Shown: positions 8,625 to 16,853, counted from the first letter of the stretch. The stretch is 64,000 bases of DNA from Ruminococcus sp. (GCA_017457955.1 JAFTGL010000009.1:124001-188000); one strand, 5' to 3'. A program made the numbers and translations. Notes: a model not told the origin generated them from the sequence alone.

Positions 8625-9809
8625 TTAGTATTGTAATGTGGTATTCATGTATTTGTAACGGTTATTTTTTAATTTGCCCTGCGGCGCTTCCGAAATGTCT
8701 TTGTGATAAAATACACTTTGCACCAATCCAATGCCGATCAGAACAGACAGCAGAGAGGTACCGCCCGAAGAGAAGAAGGGTAATGTGATACCGATAACGG
8801 GCAGCAGCCCTAAAACCATTCCCACGTTAATGATCGTCTGTACGCCGATCATGGAGAACACGCCGATACATATCATCCTGCCGAGATAATCCCTTGCCGC
8901 GGTCGCGTCCATGACCAACTTCACGCAAATCGCAAGCAGGATGAACAACAACACCAAGCATCCGATAAAACCAAGCTCTTCGCCCGCGACGGTAAAAATA
9001 AAGTCGTTTTCCTGCTCAGGTACGATGCCCGACGCGACTCTTGCTCCGTTGCCCAAGCCTGAACCGCTGAGCCCGCCGGACGCTACGCTGACTTTGCCTT
9101 GATACTGCTGCCAGCCGTAATTTGTCATCGCGTTGCCGTCGATATCAAAGATAGCGGTAAAGCGGCTCTTGTGCTCCTCATTCAAGAAGTAATTCCATAT
9201 TATCGGTATACCTGCCGCCAGTAACAACAGCATGATAAGGAAATATCTGAGCTGTACGCCGCCGACAAACGACATGATCAGGAACATGAAGATGAAAATC
9301 AGCACCGTTCCGTCATCGCCCTGCATATGTATCATCGCGACAGGGATCCCCATGTGGATCAGCAGCGACAGTACGCCGATCAGGCTGTGGAGCATATCGT
9401 TATCTTTCAATAATTGCAAATGTTTCGAAAATGTGATAATAAAAAAGATTTTCACCAGTTCCGACGGCTGAAATGATATCCCGCCCGGTAGAGTGATCCA
9501 TGCCGTATCGTCCGTACCGCTGACGTTGCGCCCGAAGATGAACACGATGATCAACAGCAGTAACGAAGCGGCAATCAGCAGGATCCAGAAGCGTGAGATC
9601 GCCTCATAGTCGATCAGTGTGATCACTACCGCCGCGATATATCCCAGCGTCAGCGCCAGTACCTGCGGCGTCATATAGCTGTAATCAGACGCGCGTTGCA
9701 TAGAGTTGATCAGCATTAGACTGTAAACGCTTGCGGCTATCGCCAGCAGCCACAGGATGACGTCGGATTTTGTGAAAAACTTTGTCAGACCTTTGATGAT
9801 TTTTGTCAT
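8625..9809 (-). CDS. rodA: RodA/FtsW-type peptidoglycan glycosyltransferase
   Basis: SEDS-family membrane enzyme that polymerises lipid II, working with a class B penicillin-binding protein. The 394-residue protein has about ten membrane helices. The SEDS signatures are PGGISFQPSELVK in the middle, the long extracellular loop with the conserved Q/E-N-DFIFTVAGEELGF segment, and GITLPFFSSGGTSLL near the end. The separate gene, away from a division cluster, fits RodA (elongation or sporulation) more than FtsW, but the two cannot be separated by eye. ATG at 9809 has AAGGATC upstream; the longer open frame has no ribosome site. Confidence 0.88.
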   Translation of the reverse strand: MTKIIKGLTKFFTKSDVILWLLAIAASVYSLMLINSMQRASDYSYMTPQVLALTLGYIAAVVITLIDYEAISRFWILLIAASLLLLIIVFIFGRNVSGTDDTAWITLPGGISFQPSELVKIFFIITFSKHLQLLKDNDMLHSLIGVLSLLIHMGIPVAMIHMQGDDGTVLIFIFMFLIMSFVGGVQLRYFLIMLLLLAAGIPIIWNYFLNEEHKSRFTAIFDIDGNAMTNYGWQQYQGKVSVASGGLSGSGLGNGARVASGIVPEQENDFIFTVAGEELGFIGCLVLLFILLAICVKLVMDATAARDYLGRMICIGVFSMIGVQTIINVGMVLGLLPVIGITLPFFSSGGTSLLSVLIGIGLVQSVFYHKDISEAPQGKLKNNRYKYMNTTLQY

Positions 9810-9987
9810 ATAGATCCTTTCAATTGTTTTGTTTTCATCTACCATTATAGTGAAACGTCAGGACAAATACAAGATAAATATTTGTAATTATTTTATTAAT
9901 TTTATCCTACAGCATTATTTCACGGTTTCATTATGTTAGAATATAGAATTGATAACAAGAATCATTCAGTTCTCTTGGAGTAAAGAT

Positions 9988-10428
9988 ATGATAAAAATTA
10001 TGACAGCTTCGCCCCGTGAAACAGAGACTTTGGGCGCGAAGATCGCTTCCGTACTGAAAGGGCGGGAAATGATCGCGCTTTTCGGTGATCTCGGCGCGGG
10101 CAAAACCGCTTTTACGCGCGGACTGTGCGAGGGACTCGGGATTGTTGAAGGCGTCAGCAGTCCGACCTTCGCGATCGTCAACGCCTATGACGGAAAATAT
10201 CCTGTATATCACTTTGATATGTACCGTATCACCGACGCTGATGATCTGTTCGCAACGGGGTATTATGATTACATCGGCAACGGCGTTATCGTGATCGAGT
10301 GGAGCGAAAATATCGAAAGTGAGCTGGAAGAGGACTGTATCCGTATAAGGATAGGGAAGACCGCTGACGAGGATCAGAGAGTATTTGAGATAGAGGGGAT
10401 GGATGAATATGCTGATGTTATCTGTTGA
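9988..10428 (+). CDS. tsaE: tRNA threonylcarbamoyladenosine biosynthesis ATPase TsaE
   Basis: ATPase that resets the TsaB-TsaD complex during t6A37 formation on ANN-decoding tRNAs. The 146 residues include the Walker A motif GDLGAGKT (33-40), SSPTFAIVN, the Walker B-like YHFDMYR, and the C-terminal VIEWSEN typical of the family. ATG at 9988 follows TTGGAG at 8-nt spacing. The gene overlaps tsaB by 26 nt in another frame. rodA is divergent on the other side of a 178-nt spacer. Confidence 0.95.
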   Translation: MIKIMTASPRETETLGAKIASVLKGREMIALFGDLGAGKTAFTRGLCEGLGIVEGVSSPTFAIVNAYDGKYPVYHFDMYRITDADDLFATGYYDYIGNGVIVIEWSENIESELEEDCIRIRIGKTADEDQRVFEIEGMDEYADVIC

Positions 10429-11113
10429 TTCTTCCGCTTCACCCGCCTCTGTATGTCTGTATGAGGATGGCAAGATCCTTGCCGACTATTATCTGAACTC
10501 GGGCTTCACCCACAGTCAAACACTGATGGCGATGGTGGAATCGGTTTTAAACATCAGCGGGAAAACCTCTAAGGAAATCGACGTTTATGCCGTGAATAAC
10601 GGTCCCGGCTCCTTTACTGGCGTACGTATCGGCGTCAGCGCCGTCAAAGGCATGGCATATGCCGTGAACAAGCCCTGCGTTGCCGTTTCCACACTGGAAA
10701 GCATGGCATATAACTATATTGGGCAAAATGTATATGTCTGTTCCTGTATGGATGCCCGCCGCAATCAGGTCTATAACGCTTTGTTCCACGTGAAAAACAA
10801 TACGATCGAACGCGTCTGTGAGAACAGAGCGATCGCCGTCAAAGATTTATTGGCTGAGCTGAACGGCTTTGACAGCGATATCGTATTGGTCGGAGACGGC
10901 GCCCAGCTGGTTTTTGACAGCGCAGATGACCCGCAAATTCATCTTGCTCCGCCGCATCTCAGGTTTCAGAGAGCTTCTGCCGTCGCGCAGTCTGCTCTTG
11001 AAAAATACAACAGGGGAGAGACGCTCGCCCCTGCGGCTCTTATGCCGAGTTATCTCAGGCTTTCACAGGCTGAGAGAGAAAGAAACGCAAAATTGTCAGA
11101 AAAGGAAGGTTGA
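10403..11113 (+). CDS. tsaB: t6A biosynthesis protein TsaB
   Basis: Inactive ASKHA-fold paralogue of TsaD that scaffolds the t6A complex. It has 236 residues. The family signature NNGPGSFTGVRIG (66-77) and the N-terminal phosphate-loop-like SVDSSASPASV are present. AGAGGGG precedes ATG at 10403 inside the end of tsaE. The common third partner rimI is absent and tsaD is not in the window; rpiB follows 2 nt after the stop. Confidence 0.94.
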   Translation: MNMLMLSVDSSASPASVCLYEDGKILADYYLNSGFTHSQTLMAMVESVLNISGKTSKEIDVYAVNNGPGSFTGVRIGVSAVKGMAYAVNKPCVAVSTLESMAYNYIGQNVYVCSCMDARRNQVYNALFHVKNNTIERVCENRAIAVKDLLAELNGFDSDIVLVGDGAQLVFDSADDPQIHLAPPHLRFQRASAVAQSALEKYNRGETLAPAALMPSYLRLSQAERERNAKLSEKEG

Positions 11114-11115
11114 CT

Positions 11116-11565
11116 ATGATAGCAATAGGCTGTGACCACGGCGGCCTAAACATCAAAAACGCCGTTATCGAATACATGAAAGAGAAAGGTATCGAATATA
11201 CCGACTACGGCTGTTATACGGAAGAAAGCGTTGACTATCCCGTATATGCCTATCAGGTGGCAAAGAATGTTGCAGATGGAAACGCACAGCTCGGTATCAT
11301 CTGCTGCGGTACCGGTATAGGCGTCTCAATGGCGGCGAACAAAGTGAAGGGTATCCGCGCCGCGGTATGTACCGACGAGTTCTGCGCCGAGATGACGCGC
11401 CGTCATAACAACGCCAACATCATGTGCATGGGCGGCAGAGTGATTGACGAAGCGAAGGCGGTCAAGCTCGCCGACATCTTCCTAAACACTCCGTTTGAAG
11501 GCGGCAGACATGAAAAACGCGTAAACATGATCACCGAAATCGAAAACGGCAGTTTTAAACTTTAA
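11116..11565 (+). CDS. rpiB: Ribose-5-phosphate isomerase B
   Basis: Interconverts ribose 5-phosphate and ribulose 5-phosphate in the pentose phosphate pathway. The 149-residue RpiB/LacAB fold has DHGG (7-10), the active-site Cys in CCGTGIG (63-69) and HNNAN (97-101). ATG at 11116 has AAGGAAGG upstream and starts 2 nt after tsaB; a TTG 6 nt earlier is in frame but less likely. Position before upp suggests coupling of ribose phosphate supply to nucleotide salvage. An allose or galactose 6-phosphate isomerase role is possible for this family but less likely here. Confidence 0.93.
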   Translation: MIAIGCDHGGLNIKNAVIEYMKEKGIEYTDYGCYTEESVDYPVYAYQVAKNVADGNAQLGIICCGTGIGVSMAANKVKGIRAAVCTDEFCAEMTRRHNNANIMCMGGRVIDEAKAVKLADIFLNTPFEGGRHEKRVNMITEIENGSFKL

Positions 11566-11595
11566 TTTGTTAATACTAAGAAAGAAGGAAATATT

Positions 11596-12288
11596 ATGAG
11601 CAAAGTAACGATTTTTGACCATCCGCTGATCCAGCATAAGCTCGCTATCCTGCGTGATGAAAACACTCCGACCAAGGAATTCCGTGAGCTGATCTCCGAG
11701 ATCTCCATGCTGATGTGCTATGAGGCTACCCGTGATCTTCCCTTAGAGGATGTTCAGATCAAGACTCCGATGGCTCCCATGACAGCCAAGAAAATTGCCG
11801 GCAGAAAGCTGGCTTTCGTACCGATCCTGCGCGCGGGCTGCGGTATGCTCGACGCAATGCTGACGATGGTTCCCGCGGCAAAGGTCGGTCATATCGGTCT
11901 TTACAGAGATGAAGAGACCCATAAGCCCGTTGAGTATTACAATAAGCTCCCCGGCGATGTTGATGAAAGAGACGTATTCGTCCTCGATCCCATGCTCGCT
12001 ACCGGCGGCAGCGCGATCGACGCGATCGATATCATCAAGCGCTCCAATCCCCGTTCCATCAAATTCCTCTGCATCATTTCCGCTCCCGAGGGTATTGAAG
12101 CGCTGACGCAGGCGCATCCCGACATAGACATTTTCTGCGCCGCTAAGGACGAAAAGCTGAACGAAAACTGCTACATCTTACCCGGTCTGGGCGACGCGGG
12201 CGACCGTATCTACGGCACAGATGTTGTTGGCGAGGTTTCTGTCGACAAACGCGGCAGTACCGTCAAGCTCCATTCCAAAACCAAATGA
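11596..12288 (+). CDS. upp: Uracil phosphoribosyltransferase
   Basis: Salvages uracil with PRPP to UMP. The PRPP loop [11 protein letters not shown] is at 131-141 and the uracil-binding [12 protein letters not shown] at 197-208. At 230 residues it is about 20 longer than the usual 208-210: a polar tail rich in Val, Lys and Ser follows the uracil loop. AAGAAGGAA precedes the ATG. It overlaps the following lipoprotein gene by ATGA. Confidence 0.95.
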   Translation: MSKVTIFDHPLIQHKLAILRDENTPTKEFRELISEISMLMCYEATRDLPLEDVQIKTPMAPMTAKKIAGRKLAFVPILRAGCGMLDAMLTMVPAAKVGHIGLYRDEETHKPVEYYNKLPGDVDERDVFVLDPMLATGGSAIDAIDIIKRSNPRSIKFLCIISAPEGIEALTQAHPDIDIFCAAKDEKLNENCYILPGLGDAGDRIYGTDVVGEVSVDKRGSTVKLHSKTK

Positions 12289-12785
12289 TCCACAAGCTCG
12301 TATCATTCATCTCAGTTTGTTTATTGAGCGTGCTGTTGCTCACCGCGTGTTCCGAGACTGAGCCCAACGGCGCGTATGTGCCTGTCAAGGATGACAGCGG
12401 CACGATCACGGGGTATGAGCGCAAGTATTATAACGACAACGGCGACATCACCCGCTGGGACGTTTACACCGCTCAGGAGGAGTATGACCATTATCTCCTC
12501 TATGAATATGACAGCGACAACCGCCTCGCTAAAGAGACCTATTATCAGGCTGACGGGATCGGGGTATATTACTACGCCTATTCCTACGATGATAACGGCA
12601 ATCTGGCTGAAAAGGATTACTGCACCGCTAAGGACGGTTCAGAGCGTGTGTTATATCAGGACGGCACCGAAGCAGAGCGTATCACCTTCGATAAAAATGA
12701 TGAACTGATCAAATATGAAGTTTTTCAGGACGGCTCCTGGGTAGAATCCGAACCCGAAACGCAGACTGAAGAATCTACAGAATAA
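12285..12785 (+). CDS. Small lipoprotein with YD-like repeats
   Basis: The 166-residue protein begins with a lipoprotein signal peptide ending LLLTAC, so Cys22 would be lipidated and the protein held on the outer face of the membrane. The mature part is rich in Tyr, Asp and Asn, with repeated short strands of the type Y-x-x-N-G-x-I-T and Y-D-x-D-N-R/G-L-A-x-K, like RHS/YD or MORN-type antiparallel repeats. The tail is rich in Glu and Thr. It overlaps upp by 4 nt, so it is co-translated, but no functional link to uracil salvage is evident. Function unknown. Confidence 0.8.
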   Translation: MIHKLVSFISVCLLSVLLLTACSETEPNGAYVPVKDDSGTITGYERKYYNDNGDITRWDVYTAQEEYDHYLLYEYDSDNRLAKETYYQADGIGVYYYAYSYDDNGNLAEKDYCTAKDGSERVLYQDGTEAERITFDKNDELIKYEVFQDGSWVESEPETQTEESTE

Positions 12786-12790
12786 AAACC

Positions 12791-12825
12791 AGCCGCTTTC
12801 ACATCAGCGTGAAAGCGGCTTTCTT
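12791..12825. terminator. Bidirectional terminator
   Basis: Perfect 12-bp stem AGCCGCTTTCAC / GTGAAAGCGGCT with a 6-nt loop between the convergent lipoprotein gene and the small minus-strand gene. TTCTT follows on the plus strand and a run of five T's on the minus strand. Confidence 0.88.
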
Positions 12826-12838
12826 CATGCATATGATC

Positions 12839-13048
12839 TTATTTTGTCTCGTCTGCTGTCTCGTCAGCTGTTTCCTCAGCGGGAACCTCCGTACCATCCG
12901 TCTGTACATGAACATTATCCTTTTTTGCCCATTCCATCGCAGCGTCATAACCCGCTTTTGCAGTGTCAAAAACAGATACGCTCAGATCATTGAAGGCGAG
13001 GATAAAGGATTTGGCGGTTTGTTTCCATGCTTGCTTTAAATCTGACAT
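12839..13048 (-). CDS. Small acidic-tailed protein of unknown function
   Basis: A 69-residue protein. The first two thirds form a likely amphipathic helix pair (residues about 5-45, DLKQAWKQTAKSFILAF...), and the tail repeats the pattern ADET three times with many Glu and Thr. GGAGGT stands 7 nt before ATG at 13048. The open frame continues upstream only because it reads through the tRNA-Leu gene, which is not coding. It sits between tRNA-Leu and the terminator at 12791. I do not recognise the family. The strong ribosome site and terminator support it being real. Confidence 0.7.
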   Translation of the reverse strand: MSDLKQAWKQTAKSFILAFNDLSVSVFDTAKAGYDAAMEWAKKDNVHVQTDGTEVPAEETADETADETK

Positions 13049-13077
13049 AAGTTTACCTCCATCTGAATAGATAAGCG

Positions 13078-13104
13078 AAAAGGGCATCCCGTCGGATACC
13101 CTTT
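13078..13104 (-). terminator. Terminator after tRNA-Leu
   Basis: Inverted repeat AAAAGGGCATCC / GGATACCCTTT with a 4-nt loop just beyond the tRNA 3' end. On the minus strand it is followed by TTTTCG. It separates the tRNA from the small gene downstream. Confidence 0.7.
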
Positions 13105-13114
13105 TCATTTTGTC

Positions 13115-13201
13115 TGGTGCCGGTAGTGGGACTCGAACCCACACGCCCGCAAGGACAACAGATTTTGAGTCTGCATCGTCTGCCAATTCCGACATACCGG
13201 C
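13115..13201 (-). tRNA. tRNA-Leu (CAA)
   Basis: An 87-nt class II tRNA with encoded CCA. The acceptor stem is GCCGGTA/TACCGGC, the anticodon loop CTCAAAA reads CAA, there is a long variable arm, and the T-loop is GGGTTCGAGTCCC. Its promoter is at 13215-13243. Confidence 0.97.
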
Positions 13202-13214
13202 GGGAACAGTTGTT

Positions 13215-13243
13215 ATTATACAACAAAGCCTGAGATAAATCAA
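13215..13243 (-). promoter_or_regulatory. Promoter for tRNA-Leu
   Basis: On the minus strand TTGATT, a 17-nt spacer and TATAAT, ending 14 nt before the tRNA. Confidence 0.7.
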
Positions 13244-13316
13244 GTTTTATTTCTTTTTACCCGCAAAATCATATTTTCTACAGCCGTAGCTTTTTATACA
13301 AATGAGTATTTATCTA

Positions 13317-13345
13317 TTGACAAATACCCGATACTTCCTTAAAAT
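13317..13345 (+). promoter_or_regulatory. Promoter for the lipid kinase gene
   Basis: TTGACA (13317-13322), a 17-nt spacer and TAAAAT (13340-13345), 33 nt before the ATG at 13378. Confidence 0.7.
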
Positions 13346-13377
13346 ATGAATGGACTTTAGAAAAAGAAGGGATAAAT

Positions 13378-14223
13378 ATGTCAAAATATACGGTTTTATA
13401 CAATCCGAAAAGCAACAACGGTCAGGGCGGGGCAGAGGCAAAAGCGCTGGATACGCTGTTAAAAGGCGAGACCGTCGAGTACATCGACGTCTTTGAGAAC
13501 GGTGATACCAAAGCGATCATCGGATCATTACAAGCTGACGATAAACTGATCATCGCAGGCGGCGACGGTTCTCTGAACCACTTCATCAACGATACCTACG
13601 ACATGGATATTACGAATGAGGTCTTTTTCTTTCCGACAGGCTCGGGCAATGACTTTTTGTCCAGCGTAGGCGAAGAAAAAGGCAAGCTGATCCCCTTGAA
13701 CAGTTTCCTCGGCAAGCTCCCTACTGTCACCGTAAATGGTAAAGACTACAGATTCATCAACGGCGTCGGTTACGGTATCGACGGCTACTGCTGTGAGGTG
13801 GGCGATAAAATGCGCGAGACCACCGATAAGCCGATCAACTATACCTCTATCGCGATCAAAGGACTGCTGTTCCACTTCAAGCCCGTTAACGCGAAGGTAA
13901 CCGTCGACGGAAAGGTACACCGTTTCAAAAAGGTATGGCTTGCTCCGACAATGTTCGGTAAATACTACGGCGGCGGAATGATCCCGACCCCCGACCAGAA
14001 GCGTGAGGACGGCACCGTTTCCACCATGGTTTACCATAATTGCGGCAAACTCAAGGCGCTGATGGTATTTCCTTCCATCTTCAAGGGAGAGCACGTCAAG
14101 CATACCGAGATGATTTCTGTATTCAAGGGTCATCGTGTAACTGTAGAATTCGATCAGCCGACCGCTCTGCAGATCGACGGCGAGACGATCCTCGGCGTGA
14201 CTTCTTATACCGTAAAAATCTGA
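13378..14223 (+). CDS. Diacylglycerol/lipid kinase family protein
   Basis: A 281-residue member of the DagK/YegS/LCB5 family, which phosphorylates diacylglycerol or related lipids at the membrane face. The nucleotide motif GGDGSLN (61-67) and FPTGSGNDF (85-93) are intact, as is the C-terminal beta-sandwich ending QIDGETI. Firmicute DgkB recycles diacylglycerol released by lipoteichoic acid synthesis, but YegS-like relatives use other lipids, so the substrate is open. It stands alone with its own promoter and terminator. AAGAAGGGA precedes the ATG. Confidence 0.88.
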   Translation: MSKYTVLYNPKSNNGQGGAEAKALDTLLKGETVEYIDVFENGDTKAIIGSLQADDKLIIAGGDGSLNHFINDTYDMDITNEVFFFPTGSGNDFLSSVGEEKGKLIPLNSFLGKLPTVTVNGKDYRFINGVGYGIDGYCCEVGDKMRETTDKPINYTSIAIKGLLFHFKPVNAKVTVDGKVHRFKKVWLAPTMFGKYYGGGMIPTPDQKREDGTVSTMVYHNCGKLKALMVFPSIFKGEHVKHTEMISVFKGHRVTVEFDQPTALQIDGETILGVTSYTVKI

Positions 14224-14232
14224 TCTTCCTTT

Positions 14233-14261
14233 CCCCGCAGGATATCTGCGGGGACTTTTTT
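14233..14261 (+). terminator. Terminator after lipid kinase gene
   Basis: An 8-bp stem CCCCGCAG / CTGCGGGG with a GATAT loop, then ACTTTTTT. Confidence 0.92.
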
Positions 14262-14272
14262 AATTTAACCCC

Positions 14273-14301
14273 TTGACAAGTAGGTAAATATGTGCTATTA
14301 T
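14273..14301 (+). promoter_or_regulatory. Promoter for the metY leader and metY
   Basis: TTGACA (14273-14278), exactly 17 nt, TATTAT (14296-14301): a strong housekeeping promoter that must be repressed or attenuated if metY is regulated. Operator-like half-sites overlap its -35 end and start point. Confidence 0.8.
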
Positions 14302-14323
14302 ATCATCAACCTACTTGGTAGGT
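14277..14323 (+). promoter_or_regulatory. Operator-like triple half-site around the metY promoter
   Basis: CAAGTAGGT (14277-14285) is the exact reverse complement of ACCTACTTG (14309-14317), arms 23 nt apart. The second arm continues into the perfect palindrome ACCTAC-TTG-GTAGGT (14309-14323). The sites flank the -10 box and cover the expected start near 14308, the place for a repressor dimer or tetramer. A Rrf2-type cysteine/methionine regulator is one candidate, but this is inference. Confidence 0.65.
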
Positions 14324-14349
14324 GTATTATAGGGTTAATAAAGGGGTTT

Positions 14350-14409
14350 ATGATGAAACTTAATTTTGAACAGCTGGTAAGAGCGAATTTCAGATTTGGG
14401 CGAATGTAA
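14350..14409 (+). CDS. 19-residue leader peptide upstream of metY
   Basis: A short ORF MMKLNFEQLVRANFRFGRM between the metY promoter and metY. AAGGGG stands at 14341-14346, close before the ATG. It contains three Arg and three Phe but no Cys run and Met only at its ends, so it is not a classical amino-acid-starvation attenuator. The stop is 76 nt before metY. A small stem GCGGT/ACCGC follows at 14427-14439 without a T run. The position suggests a translated regulatory upstream ORF, perhaps a nascent-chain sensor; a function has not been shown and I do not recognise the peptide. Confidence 0.6.
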   Translation: MMKLNFEQLVRANFRFGRM

Positions 14410-14485
14410 ATATCCTTTCTTTTTAAAGCGGTAAGACCGCAATCAATTCTATTATCATTATTTAATTAAGAAAGAGGTATTTATC

Positions 14486-15766
14486 ATGAGTAACTATAAA
14501 TTTGAAACCTTACAGCTTCACGTAGGACAGGAACAGCCCGATCCCGCATCTGACGCGCGTGCCGTTCCGATCTATGCCACCACATCTTATGTGTTCCGCA
14601 ACTCTCAGCATGCCGCTGATCGCTTCGGTCTTGCGGACGCGGGCAACATCTACGGCAGACTGACCAACTCTACTCAAGGCGTTTTTGAAGATCGTATCGC
14701 CGCGTTAGAGGGCGGCGTAGCGGGTCTGGCAGTCGCTTCGGGCGCCGCTGCGATCACTTACACCATCGAAGCGCTGGCACAGAAGGGCGAACACATCGTC
14801 GCTCAAAAGACCATTTACGGCGGTTCTTATAATCTGCTGGCGCACACCCTGCCGCAGTACGGCATTGAAACCACCTTTGTTGATGCACATAATCTTGATG
14901 AAATCGAAGGCGCTATCAAGGATAACACCAAGGCGATCTATCTGGAAACTCTCGGCAACCCGAACTCCGATATTCCTGATATCGACGCGGTCGCGGAGCT
15001 TGCGCATAAGCACGGACTCCCGCTGGTCATCGACAACACCTTCGGCACACCGTACCTGATCCGTCCGATCGAGCACGGCGCTGACATCGTTGTACATTCC
15101 GCTACGAAATTCATCGGCGGTCACGGCACCACCCTCGGCGGCGTGATCGTAGACAGCGGTAAGTTTGACTGGAAGGCAAGCGGCAAGTATCCGAACATCG
15201 CCGCTCCCAACCCCAGCTATCACGGCATTTCCTTCGCTGATGTGGTCGGTCCCGCGGCATTCGTCACCTATATCCGTGCGATCCTCCTGCGCGACACAGG
15301 AGCTTCTATCTCTCCGTTTGCCGCATTCCTGCTCTTACAGGGCACCGAGACGCTGTCCCTGCGCTTAGAACGTCACGCGGAAAACACCAAGAAGGTCGTC
15401 GAATTCCTCGCGAATCATCCGAAGGTCGCGAAGGTCAACCATCCGTCTCTACCTGATCATCCCGATCACGCGCTGTACAACAAGTATTTCCCGAACGGCG
15501 GTGCTTCTATCTTCACCTTTGATATCAAGGGCGGCAAGGATGAAGCCTACGCTTTCATCGATTCTCTGGAGATATTCTCCCTGCTTGCTAATGTCGCCGA
15601 CGTTAAATCCCTTGTCATCCATCCCGCGACGACAACCCACAGCCAGCTGACCGATGAAGAGCTTGCCGATCAGGGCATTTCTCAGGCGACCATCCGCCTT
15701 TCTATCGGTACCGAGCACATTGACGATATCATTGCTGACCTTGAAAAAGGCTTTGCAGCTGTCTGA
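14486..15766 (+). CDS. metY: O-acetylhomoserine aminocarboxypropyltransferase (sulfhydrylase)
   Basis: PLP enzyme that joins O-acetylhomoserine with sulfide to give homocysteine, or makes cysteine-related thioethers in some species. The 426-residue length is typical of the long MetY form, longer than MetB/MetC. The Schiff-base Lys is Lys208 in VVHSATKFIGGHGT; YGRLTNST (56-63), VIDNTFGTPYL (181-191) and the C-terminal RLSIGTEHIDDI fit. AAGAAAGAGGT precedes the ATG. Regulation is probably by the operator and leader ORF upstream. MetF and MetH encoded 1-3 kb downstream would methylate the homocysteine made here. Confidence 0.95.
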   Translation: MSNYKFETLQLHVGQEQPDPASDARAVPIYATTSYVFRNSQHAADRFGLADAGNIYGRLTNSTQGVFEDRIAALEGGVAGLAVASGAAAITYTIEALAQKGEHIVAQKTIYGGSYNLLAHTLPQYGIETTFVDAHNLDEIEGAIKDNTKAIYLETLGNPNSDIPDIDAVAELAHKHGLPLVIDNTFGTPYLIRPIEHGADIVVHSATKFIGGHGTTLGGVIVDSGKFDWKASGKYPNIAAPNPSYHGISFADVVGPAAFVTYIRAILLRDTGASISPFAAFLLLQGTETLSLRLERHAENTKKVVEFLANHPKVAKVNHPSLPDHPDHALYNKYFPNGGASIFTFDIKGGKDEAYAFIDSLEIFSLLANVADVKSLVIHPATTTHSQLTDEELADQGISQATIRLSIGTEHIDDIIADLEKGFAAV

Positions 15767-15789
15767 TATACAATAGTTTTCCTGACATT

Positions 15790-15820
15790 TGCTCCGATTC
15801 ATTTCGGAGCATTTGTTTTT
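15790..15820 (+). terminator. Terminator after metY
   Basis: Stem TGCTCCGA / TCGGAGCA with a 6-nt loop, followed by TTTGTTTTT. Confidence 0.9.
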
Positions 15821-15871
15821 GCTATTGATTTTACGGCGTTTCGTAGTAAAATAGAGACAGTGAGGTGCGCT

Positions 15872-16789
15872 ATGAAATCAAGTGTGTTTACAGAAATCAT
15901 CGAAAAGCTGAACAGGGGAGAGAGCCCTGAGATCATATTATCGGCTGACGGAAAAGAATATATCCGCAGATTTGAAAGAAGCGACCGTCTGATCCTTTTG
16001 GGCGGCGGTCATGTGTCGCTGGATGTATACCGCTTTGCGATCATACTCGGATTCACGGTCACGGTCGTCGATGACAGACCGACATTTGCGAATGAGGAAA
16101 GATTCCCTCAGGCGGATGTGATATGCGACAGCTTTCTTTCCGCAATCGAGAAACTTCAGATTTATGAACAAGACTATGTCTGTGTGCTGACGCGCGGACA
16201 CCGCTGGGATAAGGAGTGTGTTGAAGCGATACTCTCGGGCACGATGCCGTATTATCTCGGCATGATCGGTTCGCGCAGACGCGTCGCGGGCTTGAAAGAA
16301 GCGTTAACGGAAGAAGGCTTTGATTCTGACAGGATCGAACAGCTCCACGCGCCGATCGGTCTGAACATTGGTGCTGTGACGACCGCGGAGATCGCCCTGT
16401 CCATCTGCGCCGAACTGGTGCAGGAAAAACGCAAGATAAAGGTCATTTTAAAAGAAAATGAGCTCATGCAGACCAATGTTGATTGGAAGTTATTGAATTA
16501 TCTTGTAAATACTAATGAACCTTGTGCGCTCGTTACCGTACTCAGCTCTACGGGATCAACTCCTGTCAAAAGCGGCAGCATGATGGCTGTCAACCGACCC
16601 GGTCAGACGGTCGGTACGATCGGCGGCGGATGCAGTGAAGCTGCCGCTATCGCAAAAGCCCGCCGAATGATCGGCACAGGCAAGAGTAATGTTATCACGA
16701 TCGACATGAGCAACGAAGTCGCCGCGGATAACGGAATGGTATGCGGCGGAGAAATGACAGTGCTGACAGAGGATATTATTCCCGAATAA
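15872..16789 (+). CDS. XdhC/CoxI family protein with swapped domain order
   Basis: A 305-residue protein of the family that inserts or sulfurates the molybdenum cofactor of xanthine dehydrogenase-type enzymes. Residues about 35-190 form the Rossmann XdhC C-terminal-type domain (LILLGGGHVSLDVY, GMIGSRRR, HAPIGLNIGAVTTAEIA). Residues about 200-305 form the XdhC_CoxI domain (ALVTVLSSTGSTPVKSGSMMAV, GTIGGGCSE). This order is the reverse of the usual one. ATG at 15872 with TGAGG upstream is chosen over an earlier GTG. No molybdenum enzyme or cofactor gene is in the window. Its partner enzyme is unknown. Confidence 0.82.
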   Translation: MKSSVFTEIIEKLNRGESPEIILSADGKEYIRRFERSDRLILLGGGHVSLDVYRFAIILGFTVTVVDDRPTFANEERFPQADVICDSFLSAIEKLQIYEQDYVCVLTRGHRWDKECVEAILSGTMPYYLGMIGSRRRVAGLKEALTEEGFDSDRIEQLHAPIGLNIGAVTTAEIALSICAELVQEKRKIKVILKENELMQTNVDWKLLNYLVNTNEPCALVTVLSSTGSTPVKSGSMMAVNRPGQTVGTIGGGCSEAAAIAKARRMIGTGKSNVITIDMSNEVAADNGMVCGGEMTVLTEDIIPE

Positions 16790-16853
16790 TGATTGCTTTA
16801 AAGCGATAAACATGTTATAATCATTACCGACAATCAATAAAACAGGTGAAAAA

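Noticed and set aside
12839..13243. A 134-codon minus-strand reading frame
   Set aside because: Its upstream half reads through the tRNA-Leu gene; only the last 69 codons from 13048 have a ribosome site.
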